From Candidatus Saccharimonadota bacterium (GTDB lineage: Bacteria; Patescibacteriota; Saccharimonadia; Saccharimonadales; Saccharimonadaceae), in the NCBI GenBank assembly GCA_015999875.1, contig JAECRG010000001.1:62001-126000 (forward strand): a stretch of DNA of 64,000 bases, given 5' to 3'. The notes below the pieces were generated by a model that saw only the letters and a program-made list of their open reading frames with translations, did no database searches and was not told the origin of the DNA. Made by a program: the position numbers and the translations under genes. This document shows, piece after piece, positions 1 through 9,098 of this stretch. Every line of letters starts with the position of its first letter. Within the stretch, counting starts at the first letter, position 1.

Positions 1-205
1 CTGCATCCAGGTGACTAATCACCTGCTTGAAGCCTTTTCCGTCGATACGGTAGCCGATCTCCCAGTTGCGTGAGATCCAGTTCGAGTCTTCTGGAAATAT
101 CTTTTGGCTGGCATCTACCAGTCCCAGGAGCGTCCTTCCTGTCTCGTTCTTCGCTTCGAAGATCCTCTTGCTGGTGCCCTTAACTTCCAAGATGGGGATA
201 GGCAT
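1..205 (-). CDS. Partial hypothetical protein (5' end only)
   Basis: An open frame runs off the left edge on the minus strand and gives about 68 N-terminal residues starting MPIPILEVKG. The ORF track misses it because it is incomplete. The ATG is preceded by GGAAGGAG at a spacing of 6, and by a TTGACA-N17-TAAAGT promoter, so the gene is likely real. I do not recognise the family. Codon choice (AAG, AGG and ATC rich) differs from the neighbouring genes, which may mean transfer. It is divergent from the branching enzyme gene. Confidence 0.7.
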   Translation of the reverse strand, partial: MPIPILEVKGTSKRIFEAKNETGRTLLGLVDASQKIFPEDSNWISRNWEIGYRIDGKGFKQVISHLDA

Positions 206-253
206 GGCCTACTCCTTCCGCGCTGGGTGGTTTATCGACAATCTAGCTTAGCT

Positions 254-282
254 ACTTTAGATCATTTACCGAATAATGTCAA
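254..282 (-). promoter_or_regulatory. Sigma-70-type promoter of the left-edge gene
   Basis: On the minus strand, TTGACA (277-282) lies 17 bp from TAAAGT (254-259). The inferred start site gives a 5' UTR of roughly 45 nt that contains the Shine-Dalgarno. The -35 lies close to the divergent -10 of the branching enzyme gene. Confidence 0.55.
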
Positions 283-296
283 TAGTCTGTGTCTGG

Positions 297-302
297 TATA
301 CT
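297..302 (+). promoter_or_regulatory. -10 box of the branching enzyme gene, leaderless type
   Basis: TATACT, preceded by TGG as an extended -10, ends 8 nt before the ATG. There is no Shine-Dalgarno. The transcript should begin at or next to the start codon. Confidence 0.5.
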
Positions 303-310
303 AAATACTA

Positions 311-2266
311 ATGGTTAAAAAAATCACCACTATAGATCCATGGCTTGAGCCCTATACTGACAAGCTCAAAGCTCGAAACTGGCATGTTATTGAAAACTCC
401 CGGCGCATACTTGGCGGTAAATCTGCAAGTGAATTTGCACTCGGTCATTTGTATTTCGGATTGCATCGCACCGAGACTGGCTGGGTGCTGCGCGAATGGC
501 TGCCAAATGCGACGAAAGTGGTGCTGGTGGGTGATTTTAGCGAATGGCAAGACGACGAGCAATACGAGTTCGTGCGCGACGAGGACAACTGGATACTTGA
601 ATTACCTGCTAAGACTCTCAGGCACAGGGACAACTACAAGCTACACGTGTACTGGGATGGCGGCGATGACTATCGCCTGCCTGCATATGTGCGCTATGCG
701 GTGCAGGATCCAGATACAAAGATATTCACCGCACAGGTCTGGGCGCCGAAGCATGAGTTTGCTTGGACCGACCAAGGATTCAGGCCTTCAGTCGACGTGC
801 CACTTATCTACGAAGCTCATGTGGGGATGAGCTCGGAAGATGAGACTGTGGCAAGCTATAATTACTTCACTCGCCACGTGCTAGCTCGCATCAAAAAAGC
901 TGGCTACAACACAGTGCAGCTCATGGCTATAGCAGAACATCCGTACTACGGAAGTTTTGGCTACCATGTGTCAAATTATTTTGCGCCAAGTTCGCGGTTT
1001 GGCACACCAGACGATTTTAGGGCACTTATCAATACAGCTCACGGTATGGGGCTGCGCGTTATCATCGATATCGTACACTCACATTCTGTCAAAAACGAAA
1101 CAGAAGGCCTGAGTCGCCAGGATGGCACATATAACCAGTATTTTCACGAGGGTGAACGCGGGCATCACGTCCAGTGGGACTCTCGTACATTTGATTACGG
1201 CAAGCCGGAAGTCGCACATTTCTTGTTAAGTAATTGTCGCTATTGGCTTGATGAGTTTCATGTAGATGGCTATCGGTTTGATGGTGTGACAAGCATGCTG
1301 TACCACAGTCATGGACTCGAAAAAGCGTTTACAAGTTACGAAGATTATTTTGGCGGCGATGTAGACCTCGACGCACTCACCTATCTCACGCTGGCAAACG
1401 CGGTGGTGCACAGTGCAAAGCCAGAAGCTATCACGATTGCGGAAGATATGAGCGCTATGCCTGGGCTTGCCGCACCAGTAGAAGCCGGTGGCGTTGGGTT
1501 TGATTACCGCCTCAGTATGGGCGTGCCAGACATCTGGATTAAGACTCTCAAGCATAAAAAAGATGAAGACTGGGATCTTGCCGAGCTGCTCTATGAGGTG
1601 ACATCTCGCCGACCAGAGGAGCAAGTGATTAGCTATGCAGAAAGTCATGATCAGGCACTCGTGGGAGATAAGACGTTAATCTTTCGCTTGGCGGACAAAG
1701 AAATATATGACCACATGCTTGTCGCTGATGACAATATTGTAATTGATCGAGCAACGAGCTTACATAAAATGATTCGTCTACTCACGGCGACAGCTCATGG
1801 CGGGGGCTATCTCAATTTTATGGGAAATGAATTTGGCCATCCGGAATGGATTGACTTCCCTAGGGAGGGAAACGACTGGTCGTATAAATATGCTTGCCGT
1901 CAATGGAATCTCGTGGACGACAAGAAGCTCAAATATAGTCAGCTTGGCGCATTTGACAAGGCTATGATTACACAACTACGCGGCATTTCTGGTGATGTCG
2001 AATATAGCTACGTGCATCAGGATGATCATGTGCTGTCGTATGCGCGGGGTGACAAGCTCATCGTGTATAACTTCTCGCCAACTGATTCGTATACAGAGTA
2101 TGCCTTGCCCGTTCCCGCGGTCAAATACCACATCACGCTGTCATCGGATGAGGCTGCGTTTGGTGGTCACGATCGTATTGATACGAGGCTGGAGTATGAA
2201 GCAGCTGACGGGTACATAAAGCTCTATCTACCTGCACGCACAGCCTTAGTGCTTACTGCGAAATAA
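311..2266 (+). CDS. glgB: 1,4-alpha-glucan branching enzyme, eukaryotic-type GH13
   Basis: This enzyme makes alpha-1,6 branches in a glycogen-like polymer in the cytoplasm. At 651 aa it has an N-terminal CBM48-like module (about residues 55-135, VLREWLPNATKVVLVGDFSEW region) and a GH13 barrel. The four conserved regions are visible: DIVHSH near 250, GYRFDGVTSMLY with the nucleophile Asp near 322, IAEDMSAMPG with the acid/base Glu near 377, and ESHDQ near 445. The RFDGVTSMLY form resembles eukaryotic GBE1 (subfamily GH13_8) rather than E. coli GlgB. It stands alone here; the synthase and hydrolases are near 51-55 kb. It converges with the histidine kinase, 5 nt apart, with no terminator seen. 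Confidence 0.9.
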   Translation: MVKKITTIDPWLEPYTDKLKARNWHVIENSRRILGGKSASEFALGHLYFGLHRTETGWVLREWLPNATKVVLVGDFSEWQDDEQYEFVRDEDNWILELPAKTLRHRDNYKLHVYWDGGDDYRLPAYVRYAVQDPDTKIFTAQVWAPKHEFAWTDQGFRPSVDVPLIYEAHVGMSSEDETVASYNYFTRHVLARIKKAGYNTVQLMAIAEHPYYGSFGYHVSNYFAPSSRFGTPDDFRALINTAHGMGLRVIIDIVHSHSVKNETEGLSRQDGTYNQYFHEGERGHHVQWDSRTFDYGKPEVAHFLLSNCRYWLDEFHVDGYRFDGVTSMLYHSHGLEKAFTSYEDYFGGDVDLDALTYLTLANAVVHSAKPEAITIAEDMSAMPGLAAPVEAGGVGFDYRLSMGVPDIWIKTLKHKKDEDWDLAELLYEVTSRRPEEQVISYAESHDQALVGDKTLIFRLADKEIYDHMLVADDNIVIDRATSLHKMIRLLTATAHGGGYLNFMGNEFGHPEWIDFPREGNDWSYKYACRQWNLVDDKKLKYSQLGAFDKAMITQLRGISGDVEYSYVHQDDHVLSYARGDKLIVYNFSPTDSYTEYALPVPAVKYHITLSSDEAAFGGHDRIDTRLEYEAADGYIKLYLPARTALVLTAK

Positions 2267-2271
2267 TGTTA

Positions 2272-3291
2272 CTATCTGGATGTATGAGGCAAACGTACTG
2301 TAAAAATACTACCTTCTCCAGGCGCACTCTCTACACTCAAAGTACCATGATGGGCTTTGATAAGTTTATGTGCTATAGGTAGGCCTAGCCCATAGCCTTC
2401 TGTCTGTGAACGTGAGCTGTCTGCGCGATAAAATCGTGAAAATATATGTTGTGCATCCTGCTCCGAAATACCAATCCCAGTATCCGCGACGCTGATTGAT
2501 ACCCCTTGTTTGTCATCGACGGTGGCTGTAAGCGTGATAGTAGAATCTTCAGGGCTGTATTTGACAGCGTTATCTATCAGGATGGTAAGTACCTGAGTTA
2601 AAGCTCCTTGGTCGGCGCGTATGGTAATCGAGGGGGTCTGGTCATTAACTGCTATACGCTTGGATGCCGCTTTTGGCGCAACGGCGGCAAGCGCCGTGCC
2701 TATCGCGTCCTGCAGCTTGAAATCTATAATCTGAACTTGAGAATCGCGCGAAAGCAATCTAAGCAAGCCGTCAGTGAGTTGTTGCAGGCGGTCGACTTCA
2801 TCTAGGTTTTCTTGGATTGTTCGTTTGGCATCAGATAGCGTGAGCTTTTTTCGACGAAGTGCTACTTCGTTTGATGTGCGTAGCGCCGTGAGGGGGGTAC
2901 GGAGCTCGTGGCTTGCATCACTTACGAACTGAGTTTGTGCATCCATAGCCTCTTCAATAGGCTCGAGTGTGCGGCGCGCGAGGTAATAGCTCAAGATCGC
3001 CCCACCACATAATACGATGAGATTAATAGTCGTAAGTTTTGCAAAAATATCTTGCTTCCCCTCCTCGATACGCGTTTCTATAAACGATCTAAACCCAGAA
3101 GGTGTTTGCATCGGAAAATCAGACGATTGTATATTAAAACGTGGTGGGCGTTGACGTTCGAGCTGACTCACTGACGTGCTGTATAGCACAACACTAAAGC
3201 TCAGACTCATGATCATGATGATGCTCAGGTACGTGAGCATCAATCGAGCAGTGTCGGTTCGAAAAAAGCTCCGCAATTGCGCGCGCGTCAC
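2272..3291 (-). CDS. Sensor histidine kinase
   Basis: This is a membrane histidine kinase of 339 aa. Two transmembrane segments (about 16-38 and 84-104) bracket a short extracytoplasmic region. HisKA follows with the H-box SDASHELRTPL, then HATPase_c with the N-box DNAVKYSP, DTGIGIS and the GYGLGLPIA lid. It sits directly downstream of its OmpR-type regulator (3 nt apart), so the two form one operon. The ligand is unknown. The neighbouring MacAB-like exporter suggests envelope-stress or peptide sensing, which is inference. Confidence 0.92.
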   Translation of the reverse strand: MTRAQLRSFFRTDTARLMLTYLSIIMIMSLSFSVVLYSTSVSQLERQRPPRFNIQSSDFPMQTPSGFRSFIETRIEEGKQDIFAKLTTINLIVLCGGAILSYYLARRTLEPIEEAMDAQTQFVSDASHELRTPLTALRTSNEVALRRKKLTLSDAKRTIQENLDEVDRLQQLTDGLLRLLSRDSQVQIIDFKLQDAIGTALAAVAPKAASKRIAVNDQTPSITIRADQGALTQVLTILIDNAVKYSPEDSTITLTATVDDKQGVSISVADTGIGISEQDAQHIFSRFYRADSSRSQTEGYGLGLPIAHKLIKAHHGTLSVESAPGEGSIFTVRLPHTSR

Positions 3292-3294
3292 GAT

Positions 3295-3972
3295 TTACTC
3301 GTTGTCCTTGATGATATAGCCAAATCCACGCATCGTCTCTATGATTGCACGGCCCTCAAAAGGCTTATCGACTTTGTTGCGGATGTAGTTTACAAATACT
3401 TCGACATTGTTTGGCAGTATGTCTGCGTCGAAATCCCAAACATGAGTCATAATGTTGCTTTTACTGACGACACGGTTTTTGTTGCGGAGCATGTATTCGA
3501 GAATCGAGAATTCTTTGGACGTGAGTGGGATTAGCTTGTCGGCTCGTTTGACTGATCGATTCACTGTATCGAGCTTGAGGTCCTCTACAGTGAGGACTTC
3601 CGCAAGCTTCTCGTGCGGACGCCTCAAGATGGCACGTACACGGGCAAGCAATACCTCGAATGAAAATGGTTTAGCCACATAGTCATCCGCACCACTATCA
3701 AGTCCTTTGATGATGTCTTCGGTTTGGTCTTTTGCGGTGAGTAATATAATCGGGGTGTGATTTTCGTCGGCGCGCAGTTTGCGACACACCTCGATACCAT
3801 TGAGCTTTGGCATCATCACATCTAACAAAATTAAGTCATATTCATCCGCCGAAGCAGTATTGTAGCCTGCTTCGCCGTCGTATTCCACATCAACAGCATA
3901 ACCCTCGTCCATGAGGCCTTCGCGAATTGCGCGGGCAATTCTATGTTCGTCTTCTATCACAAGTATCTTCAT
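3295..3972 (-). CDS. OmpR/PhoB-family response regulator
   Basis: It has an N-terminal receiver domain with the phospho-acceptor Asp in LILLDVMMP (about residue 51) and Lys in VAKPFSFEVL. A C-terminal winged helix (about 125-222) ends in YIRNKVDKPF and TMRGFGYII. At 225 aa it is full length. The start is chosen at the ATG 7 nt after a TACAAT box; no Shine-Dalgarno is present. It is the partner of the downstream kinase and a probable activator of the adjacent exporter genes. Confidence 0.93.
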   Translation of the reverse strand: MKILVIEDEHRIARAIREGLMDEGYAVDVEYDGEAGYNTASADEYDLILLDVMMPKLNGIEVCRKLRADENHTPIILLTAKDQTEDIIKGLDSGADDYVAKPFSFEVLLARVRAILRRPHEKLAEVLTVEDLKLDTVNRSVKRADKLIPLTSKEFSILEYMLRNKNRVVSKSNIMTHVWDFDADILPNNVEVFVNYIRNKVDKPFEGRAIIETMRGFGYIIKDNE

Positions 3973-3979
3973 AGTACCT

Positions 3980-3985
3980 ATTGTA
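3980..3985 (-). promoter_or_regulatory. -10 box, leaderless, of the response regulator
   Basis: TACAAT on the minus strand ends 7 nt before the ATG at 3972. No Shine-Dalgarno lies between. Confidence 0.45.
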
Positions 3986-4028
3986 AGATGTAATGCTTAG
4001 TCATTTCTTAAAACTAACCCTATTATAG

Positions 4029-4053
4029 CAAAACACCCCGACATCGCGGGGTG
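4029..4053 (-). terminator. Intrinsic terminator after the MacAB-like ABC genes
   Basis: On the minus strand a GC-rich stem CACCCCG/CGGGGTG is followed by TTTTGC. A TATAAT sequence overlaps its 3' side, so termination and initiation of the next operon may be packed together. Confidence 0.7.
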
Positions 4054-4069
4054 CTAAGCGTAGTATGTG

Positions 4070-4747
4070 TTACTTTTTGACTTCTGTCAGTTTTCCGTCA
4101 CTAAGGCGAAACGTTCGATCTGTTTTGCCGGCTATCTCAAGGTCGTGTGTGACGACAATGATAGTGGTTTTTTCTTGTTTGGCTAGTTTGTGAAGCAGGT
4201 CAAACACCATTCTGCCCGTTTGTTCGTCGAGATTGCCTGTAGGTTCGTCAGCTAAGATGACGCTTGGTTGATTTGCTAAAGCTCGTGCAATAGATACACG
4301 TTGCTGCTGCCCACCGCTAAGACGCCCGGGTTTGCGTCGCATCTGATCGTCTTCTAGACCGACTTGTCGAAGTAACTCGATAGCTCTAGTTTTGCGTTCT
4401 GCATTGCCGCTGCCGGCAAACTCCATCGGCAGCATCACGTTTTCGATAGCTGTGAGATTTGGGATGAGGTTATAGTTTTGGAATACGAAGCCTATTTTGT
4501 GACAGCGATAGCGAATGAGGCTATGGTCATTCATTTTGGCGATATCTTCACTATCAACTTTTATACTACCTCCGGATGGCTTATCGAGCGCACCAAGCAT
4601 GCTGAGAAGTGTACTTTTGCCACTACCGCTCTTACCAATAATCGAGACAAATTCACCACGATCGACAGAAAATTTCATATCACTGACTGCGTGGACTTCC
4701 TCTCCTCCGGATTTGAACGTACGTGTGAGGTGATCTACTACTAACAT
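4070..4747 (-). CDS. ABC transporter ATP-binding protein, MacB/LolD type
   Basis: This is the cytoplasmic ATPase of an exporter, 225 aa. Walker A is GKSGSGKSTLL, the signature is LSGGQQQRVSIARAL, and Walker B is VILADEPTGNLD, which is typical of the LolD/MacB/FtsE branch. It lies 7 nt downstream of the FtsX-like permease, so the two form an operon. The substrate cannot be read from sequence; peptides or lipoproteins are usual for the family. Confidence 0.93.
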   Translation of the reverse strand: MLVVDHLTRTFKSGGEEVHAVSDMKFSVDRGEFVSIIGKSGSGKSTLLSMLGALDKPSGGSIKVDSEDIAKMNDHSLIRYRCHKIGFVFQNYNLIPNLTAIENVMLPMEFAGSGNAERKTRAIELLRQVGLEDDQMRRKPGRLSGGQQQRVSIARALANQPSVILADEPTGNLDEQTGRMVFDLLHKLAKQEKTTIIVVTHDLEIAGKTDRTFRLSDGKLTEVKK

Positions 4748-4754
4748 ATGAATC

Positions 4755-6134
4755 CTATTCTGCCCTCATGACTTCCGCCGGGCGTACTTTTGATATAAAT
4801 ATCGAGGCTAGTGCGCTCCCAATGACGGCAATTATAAGCGCTGCGCCGATGCCGTAGAATATAATCTCCCACCCTACATTAGCCTGAATGTTTTCTACGC
4901 TTTGTTGCAGTGCTCTGCCCGTACCGCGACCACCACCCATCATACCGCCAGGCCCACCTGGCTGTGTAGTGGAGCTAGAAGTGCTGACAAGAGCACTGGT
5001 GATCGGCGCTGCGGCTGCCACACCAACACCGATGCCAATAACGGCGCCGAGCAAGGTAAGCGTGACAGCTTCTACTATAAACTGACCCATGATGACGGCG
5101 TTACTGCCCCCGATAGCCTTGATTACTCCAATCTCTCGGCGACGTTCGCGCACAATCATAATCATGGTGAGCAGGATAATTATCGCACCTGCAAATATCG
5201 CACCGATTAAACTGTAGAGCGAAATAGTCTGAATATTTTGAAGTGGCTCGACTGCCGAAGCGACTTGACTTTCGGAATCAGTTACATCACCGCTATGTCC
5301 TATCGCAGTCTTGGCTGCCGCACTGACGCTGCCAATATTATCTATACTGTCGATATTCAGGGTGATACTGGTAAGCTGATCTGTTTGACCGCTAAGCGTT
5401 TGTACTACGCCGAGTGGCATGACAACTTGGTTGTTTGCGAAAGCGGTGCCTGTGTCGTAGATGGCGATCACTTTGACGGTTTCCCCGTACGCAGTAAATG
5501 TTGAACCGACGGTCAGTTTATTTTTATCAGCTAGCGCTTTTCCGATAATCGCTACATTTTCGGTAGAGTCACCTGCGAACACCTCTCCGGAGGTGATTTT
5601 GACGGACGTACCATCCGAGGCGAGTGATTTTTCGGGGTTGTTTGAGCCGATTAAAGTAACTGGCGGAGTAAATGTGCGAGTGACTTCTCCACTACTGCTC
5701 GTGCTCTGTCCGCCACCCATACCGCCAGACGGCATGCTCGGGGGTGCTTGCTGGAACCCAACGCCTGAGCGTGCTGCATTGCGTTGGCCGAGTGAGCCGG
5801 CGTCTATCCCGGATTCAAGATCTGTATTGTCTGTAGTGAGTCTGTCGCTAACAGATTGCACAGTGCTTGAGACGTGGTCGATGTCAGCAAGTGTCGTCGC
5901 TTGTTTGGAGGTAAGAGGCTCTCCTCCTCCTTCAAATCCGCGTGCACCGGCCGGTGCTACAGTAACCGTGTTGCCTACGGACGACTTAACGGTTTCGATC
6001 TTTGAGGTGACTGCTTGCCTAGCTACGAGCATCGAAAGCGCGAGACCGATACTGATACCGAGTATGATCACGATCGACCCGGTTCGTATGATATTGCGAA
6101 ACGCATTTCGGGCGCCTCGAGAAATCATATTCAT
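4755..6134 (-). CDS. ABC transporter permease, MacB/FtsX family
   Basis: This 459-aa permease pairs with the ATPase downstream. It has an N-terminal TM helix (about 18-38), a long extracytoplasmic MacB_PCD-like domain, and three C-terminal TM helices of the FtsX type. The start is the ATG preceded by AAGGAG, 21 codons inside the ORF-track start at 6197. Two glycine/proline/methionine-rich inserts are unusual (PSGGMGGGQS in the external domain, PGGPGGMMGGGRG before the last TM). Low-complexity loops of this kind may be exposed or protein-binding. Confidence 0.9.
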   Translation of the reverse strand: MNMISRGARNAFRNIIRTGSIVIILGISIGLALSMLVARQAVTSKIETVKSSVGNTVTVAPAGARGFEGGGEPLTSKQATTLADIDHVSSTVQSVSDRLTTDNTDLESGIDAGSLGQRNAARSGVGFQQAPPSMPSGGMGGGQSTSSSGEVTRTFTPPVTLIGSNNPEKSLASDGTSVKITSGEVFAGDSTENVAIIGKALADKNKLTVGSTFTAYGETVKVIAIYDTGTAFANNQVVMPLGVVQTLSGQTDQLTSITLNIDSIDNIGSVSAAAKTAIGHSGDVTDSESQVASAVEPLQNIQTISLYSLIGAIFAGAIIILLTMIMIVRERRREIGVIKAIGGSNAVIMGQFIVEAVTLTLLGAVIGIGVGVAAAAPITSALVSTSSSTTQPGGPGGMMGGGRGTGRALQQSVENIQANVGWEIIFYGIGAALIIAVIGSALASIFISKVRPAEVMRAE

Positions 6135-6278
6135 TTGTTTCTCCTTGGTTATGTTTTGTTGCCTAGTCAGAAGAATACTTGGCTTATATAAAACCAAACT
6201 TAATATATGTATGTTGATGACAGGTTTATGATGCTATATAAATATTCGATAAAAACTCTAACTATTTTTTGCCAAAAT

Positions 6279-6309
6279 ATAATAGCGCACCCTGAGGGCG
6301 CGCTATTAT
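6279..6309 (-). terminator. Hairpin terminator after the 104-aa membrane gene
   Basis: A perfect 10-bp stem ATAATAGCGC/GCGCTATTAT has an inner CCT/AGG extension. On the minus strand it is followed by a T-rich stretch. Confidence 0.65.
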
Positions 6310-6326
6310 GTCTGTGGTGAATCTTG

Positions 6327-6641
6327 TTACTTCTTTTTTTCGAAGTCTACTTCGATACCTTCTGAAGTGTTAAGAATGAGGTTTGCGATGAGCGCAAATA
6401 CTGCGCCATAGAGCCAGCCTACGAGAAATAGTACGCCAGGGATAACTAGTAGTGCTATCAATACCGCGCCAATGCTTGCGAAGATTTTGCTAAACACGTC
6501 GAGCTGATCCTGTTCTACGACAACTGCGAGGCCTCCGAACATTGCGATAAAGCCATAGATCACTCCTAGGATTGCGTGAGCGACACCGACATATTTTGCT
6601 ACAGATGCAACGCCGAGTCGGCGAATCATGATTTTTTCCAT
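6327..6641 (-). CDS. Small two-TM membrane protein
   Basis: This 104-aa protein has a short N-terminal cytoplasmic part (RRLGVASVAKYVG) and two or three hydrophobic segments (about 17-40, 50-75 and 78-92), ending in a charged tail. AGAGGAAG lies upstream of the ATG. I recognise no function. Small proteins of this shape are widespread; a membrane role is the only supported statement. Confidence 0.75.
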   Translation of the reverse strand: MEKIMIRRLGVASVAKYVGVAHAILGVIYGFIAMFGGLAVVVEQDQLDVFSKIFASIGAVLIALLVIPGVLFLVGWLYGAVFALIANLILNTSEGIEVDFEKKK

Positions 6642-6725
6642 ACACTACTTCCTCTCGTTAGTTTTGAGTGTAGCGTATCCTAAAGTAGAATATAAGTCAA
6701 ACACAAGCGTTGGGAATATTCAGAC

Positions 6726-8501
6726 TTAGTCTTCTGAAGTTGTAGGCGGTGCAATAAGGGCCTGTAGGGTTCGTGTTTTATCTGCGTTCCAGTTTTGTGG
6801 CTTTGTGGCTGCGGCGAGTGGCGCTACTGTGTCTTGGCTATAGTCGTGACCGTTGTCACCAGAGATGGTGAGTGAATATATCTGATCGATTGCTACCTGC
6901 AGAAACGTGACAACCGGGAACCAGTATAGATGCGACGATACTCCCCTTCCCGGTGCTTCGCGCATCCAATCTGGTTTGGCGTAGAGTAAGCGTGCGTCAA
7001 ACCAAACGAACGGATCGGTAGCGTATTGGAAATAGACGATTTTGTAGCGTGGGTCTGTATCGTTGAGTACATCTCTTGAGTTTGTTACAAATTTGATCAC
7101 TTTTGCGTGATGATAGACTGGTTCGACTTGCGGTGTACCTGCATCTCTGTCTCGTGTGATGGTGCGCCATGGTTCGCTGAAGCCGGGGGTGCCGACGAAG
7201 AAGCCCGCGTCGAGCCTGTTTTCGAAGTCATTTTCACCAGCGAAATCTGATTGACCTCCGTATGAGCCGAGGCTGAGGCCGTAGGCGATGAGTTTGGGTC
7301 TCGTATCTTGTGGCATGGAATGAAGTTTGTCCTCGACAGTGTTAAGGAGTTCTTTTGCCATAGAAGTCGCATCACCTTGGTCGAGCACAAACGCAAACCC
7401 GCTAGGGAGATATGAATACTGTGTAGCGACGATAGCGGTGTCGCCATCATGCATGTATTCAAGTGCGGCTACCGTCTCGGCCTCGATCCAGCCGGATCCA
7501 GTCGGGGTTGCAACAACTAGCATTTTTCTATCAAATGCACCCGTACGTTCTAGCTCTTTCATGGCGAGCTCAACTTGTGCGTGGCGACCATCGGCATTGT
7601 TGAGGCCAGCATATACGCGGACAGGTTCTTTGGCTGGCTTGCCGGTGAACTGTGAAATGGCATTAGCATCAGGTCCACTCGATACGAAGCGCCGTCCCTC
7701 TCTGCCCAGTCCTTCCCAGTTTGCAGCTGACCCTGTGCTACCAGAGCGTAGTCTAGAGTTTGGCTGCGGGAACGCAGGGTCAATATAATTGTTGGCAGAC
7801 TTGTAGCTACTATCTATCGCAACGATTGCCGTGCGCTCGAGCAATCCAGTTATTGTGCCGGCAATGACAAATATGGCAAGTGCGAAGACGGAGATTACGC
7901 CCGTATAAGGTGGCAAGAACGTAAGTTTTGCGCCCCAATTAGTTATACGCCTACAGATCCAACCTATGCTTTTTTGGATTACATATAATAGTACAAACAC
8001 AGCGAGTGCAATCGATACTATGGTAAGTGTGCTGAGGTTGGAGATCGGTGGTTGGTCGAGTAGTGCACGCTGGTCGTTTTGCCAGTAGCGGGCTAATAAG
8101 CTACTTGCTGCGATACATACTATACTGACGACGCCCAAGGCAACCCATGCACGATGCTTTGTCGCACTGTTTGGCTCGGCGATGCGATGCCATTTCCGCG
8201 CGATATAGCTGGCAAATACACCGATGCTATACCCTATCGCAAAGCCTACTCCTGCTACAACACCCATAAAAAGTGCGGGTCGCGGCATGAGTGAAGGCGT
8301 GAGTGCGATAAAATATCCGACCAATCCAAAAGAGATGCCGAGATAATTGAATCTGATGCAGGATAAAGCTTGCTGTATATGTTTTTTGTGCTTTTTGATA
8401 CAGTTATAATAGCATGAAAGGAGTCGAATGTAGACAGCCTGGCATGCCTCTCGCCAGATTAAACTATTCGATATATGCACCATACTACTCTGCGTAGCCA
8501 C
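6726..8501 (-). CDS. Membrane alpha/beta-hydrolase family protein
   Basis: It has four or five N-terminal TM helices, then a soluble C-terminal domain resembling the Abhydrolase_9 family. The nucleophile elbow is probably YGLSLGSYGG (G-L-S-L-G), with the surrounding GTPGFSEPW and VTNSRD motifs of that family. The substrate is unknown; an esterase or lipase acting at the membrane is inference. The true start is uncertain: the first roughly 45 codons are poor in family features, and translation may begin at an internal codon before LGISFGLVGYF. Confidence 0.85.
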   Translation of the reverse strand: MATQSSMVHISNSLIWREACQAVYIRLLSCYYNCIKKHKKHIQQALSCIRFNYLGISFGLVGYFIALTPSLMPRPALFMGVVAGVGFAIGYSIGVFASYIARKWHRIAEPNSATKHRAWVALGVVSIVCIAASSLLARYWQNDQRALLDQPPISNLSTLTIVSIALAVFVLLYVIQKSIGWICRRITNWGAKLTFLPPYTGVISVFALAIFVIAGTITGLLERTAIVAIDSSYKSANNYIDPAFPQPNSRLRSGSTGSAANWEGLGREGRRFVSSGPDANAISQFTGKPAKEPVRVYAGLNNADGRHAQVELAMKELERTGAFDRKMLVVATPTGSGWIEAETVAALEYMHDGDTAIVATQYSYLPSGFAFVLDQGDATSMAKELLNTVEDKLHSMPQDTRPKLIAYGLSLGSYGGQSDFAGENDFENRLDAGFFVGTPGFSEPWRTITRDRDAGTPQVEPVYHHAKVIKFVTNSRDVLNDTDPRYKIVYFQYATDPFVWFDARLLYAKPDWMREAPGRGVSSHLYWFPVVTFLQVAIDQIYSLTISGDNGHDYSQDTVAPLAAATKPQNWNADKTRTLQALIAPPTTSED

Positions 8502-8565
8502 GCTGGTAACAAAGTCTGTCTTATAATAAATATGAATCTTTGAAATATTTATACCTATTGTTTCG

Positions 8566-8571
8566 TATAAT
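8566..8571 (+). promoter_or_regulatory. -10 box overlapping the sigma factor start
   Basis: TATAAT immediately precedes, and partly overlaps, the first ATG of the sigma gene. A start site about 7 nt downstream would fall at the second or third ATG (8576 or 8579), implying a leaderless message. The nearest -35-like TTGAAA is 20 bp away, which is long. Confidence 0.35.
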
Positions 8572-9098
8572 GAGCATGATGAAAGAAAAAGATTGCATAG
8601 CTCAAATACTATCAGGAGACACTGAACAGTATCGAGAACTCGTAGAGCGTTATCAGACAGGTCTTATTATTCACTGCGAGAATATCCTCAAGGACCGGCA
8701 AGAAGGCGAAGATGTGGCGCAAGAAGCATTCATTAAAGCGTATAGAAGCTTGCCGGGTTTTGATACTGAGAAAGCTAGCTTTTCTACGTGGTTATATCGT
8801 ATTGCAACAAACCTCTGCATCGATACACTGCGAAAAAATAAACGAAAAGTACATGTTAAAGATATAGAGTTTCATCTTGAGACGATGCTCCCGAAGCATA
8901 TCGAACAAGAAGAGATTGAGCATATTCGAAAGTTGGTAGCAGAACTCGACCCCCCCCAAATATGCAGAAATTATCAAAGCTTATTTTTGGGAAGGAAAAA
9001 GTTATCAGGAACTTGCCGATACCTACGACACGAGCACTGGAACTATCGGGACATGGATAAGTCGTGCGAAATCACAACTGAGGGAGAAGCTCGCATGA
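8570..9098 (+). pseudogene. ECF sigma factor interrupted by a +1 shift at a C8 tract
   Basis: Residues up to KLVAELDP give a clear sigma-70 region 2 (QEGEDVAQEAFIKAYRSL, FSTWLYRIATNLCIDTLRK). After the run of eight C (8950-8957), the reading frame of region 4 (YAEIIKAYFWEGKSYQELA, then GTIGTWISRAKSQLREKLA) is displaced by one base. With seven C the gene would encode about 175 aa and end in TGA overlapping the ATG of the next gene. As written, sigma region 2 is fused to the downstream protein. Causes could be phase variation, programmed slippage, a real mutation or a homopolymer sequencing error. The call as a sigma factor is firm. Confidence 0.85.

Noticed and set aside
5461-6231. 256-aa plus-strand ORF
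   Set aside because: It is the antisense shadow of the FtsX-like permease, with no family motif and no start site.
7327-7788. 153-aa plus-strand ORF
   Set aside because: Antisense shadow of the alpha/beta-hydrolase gene; low-complexity Ser/Ala composition.
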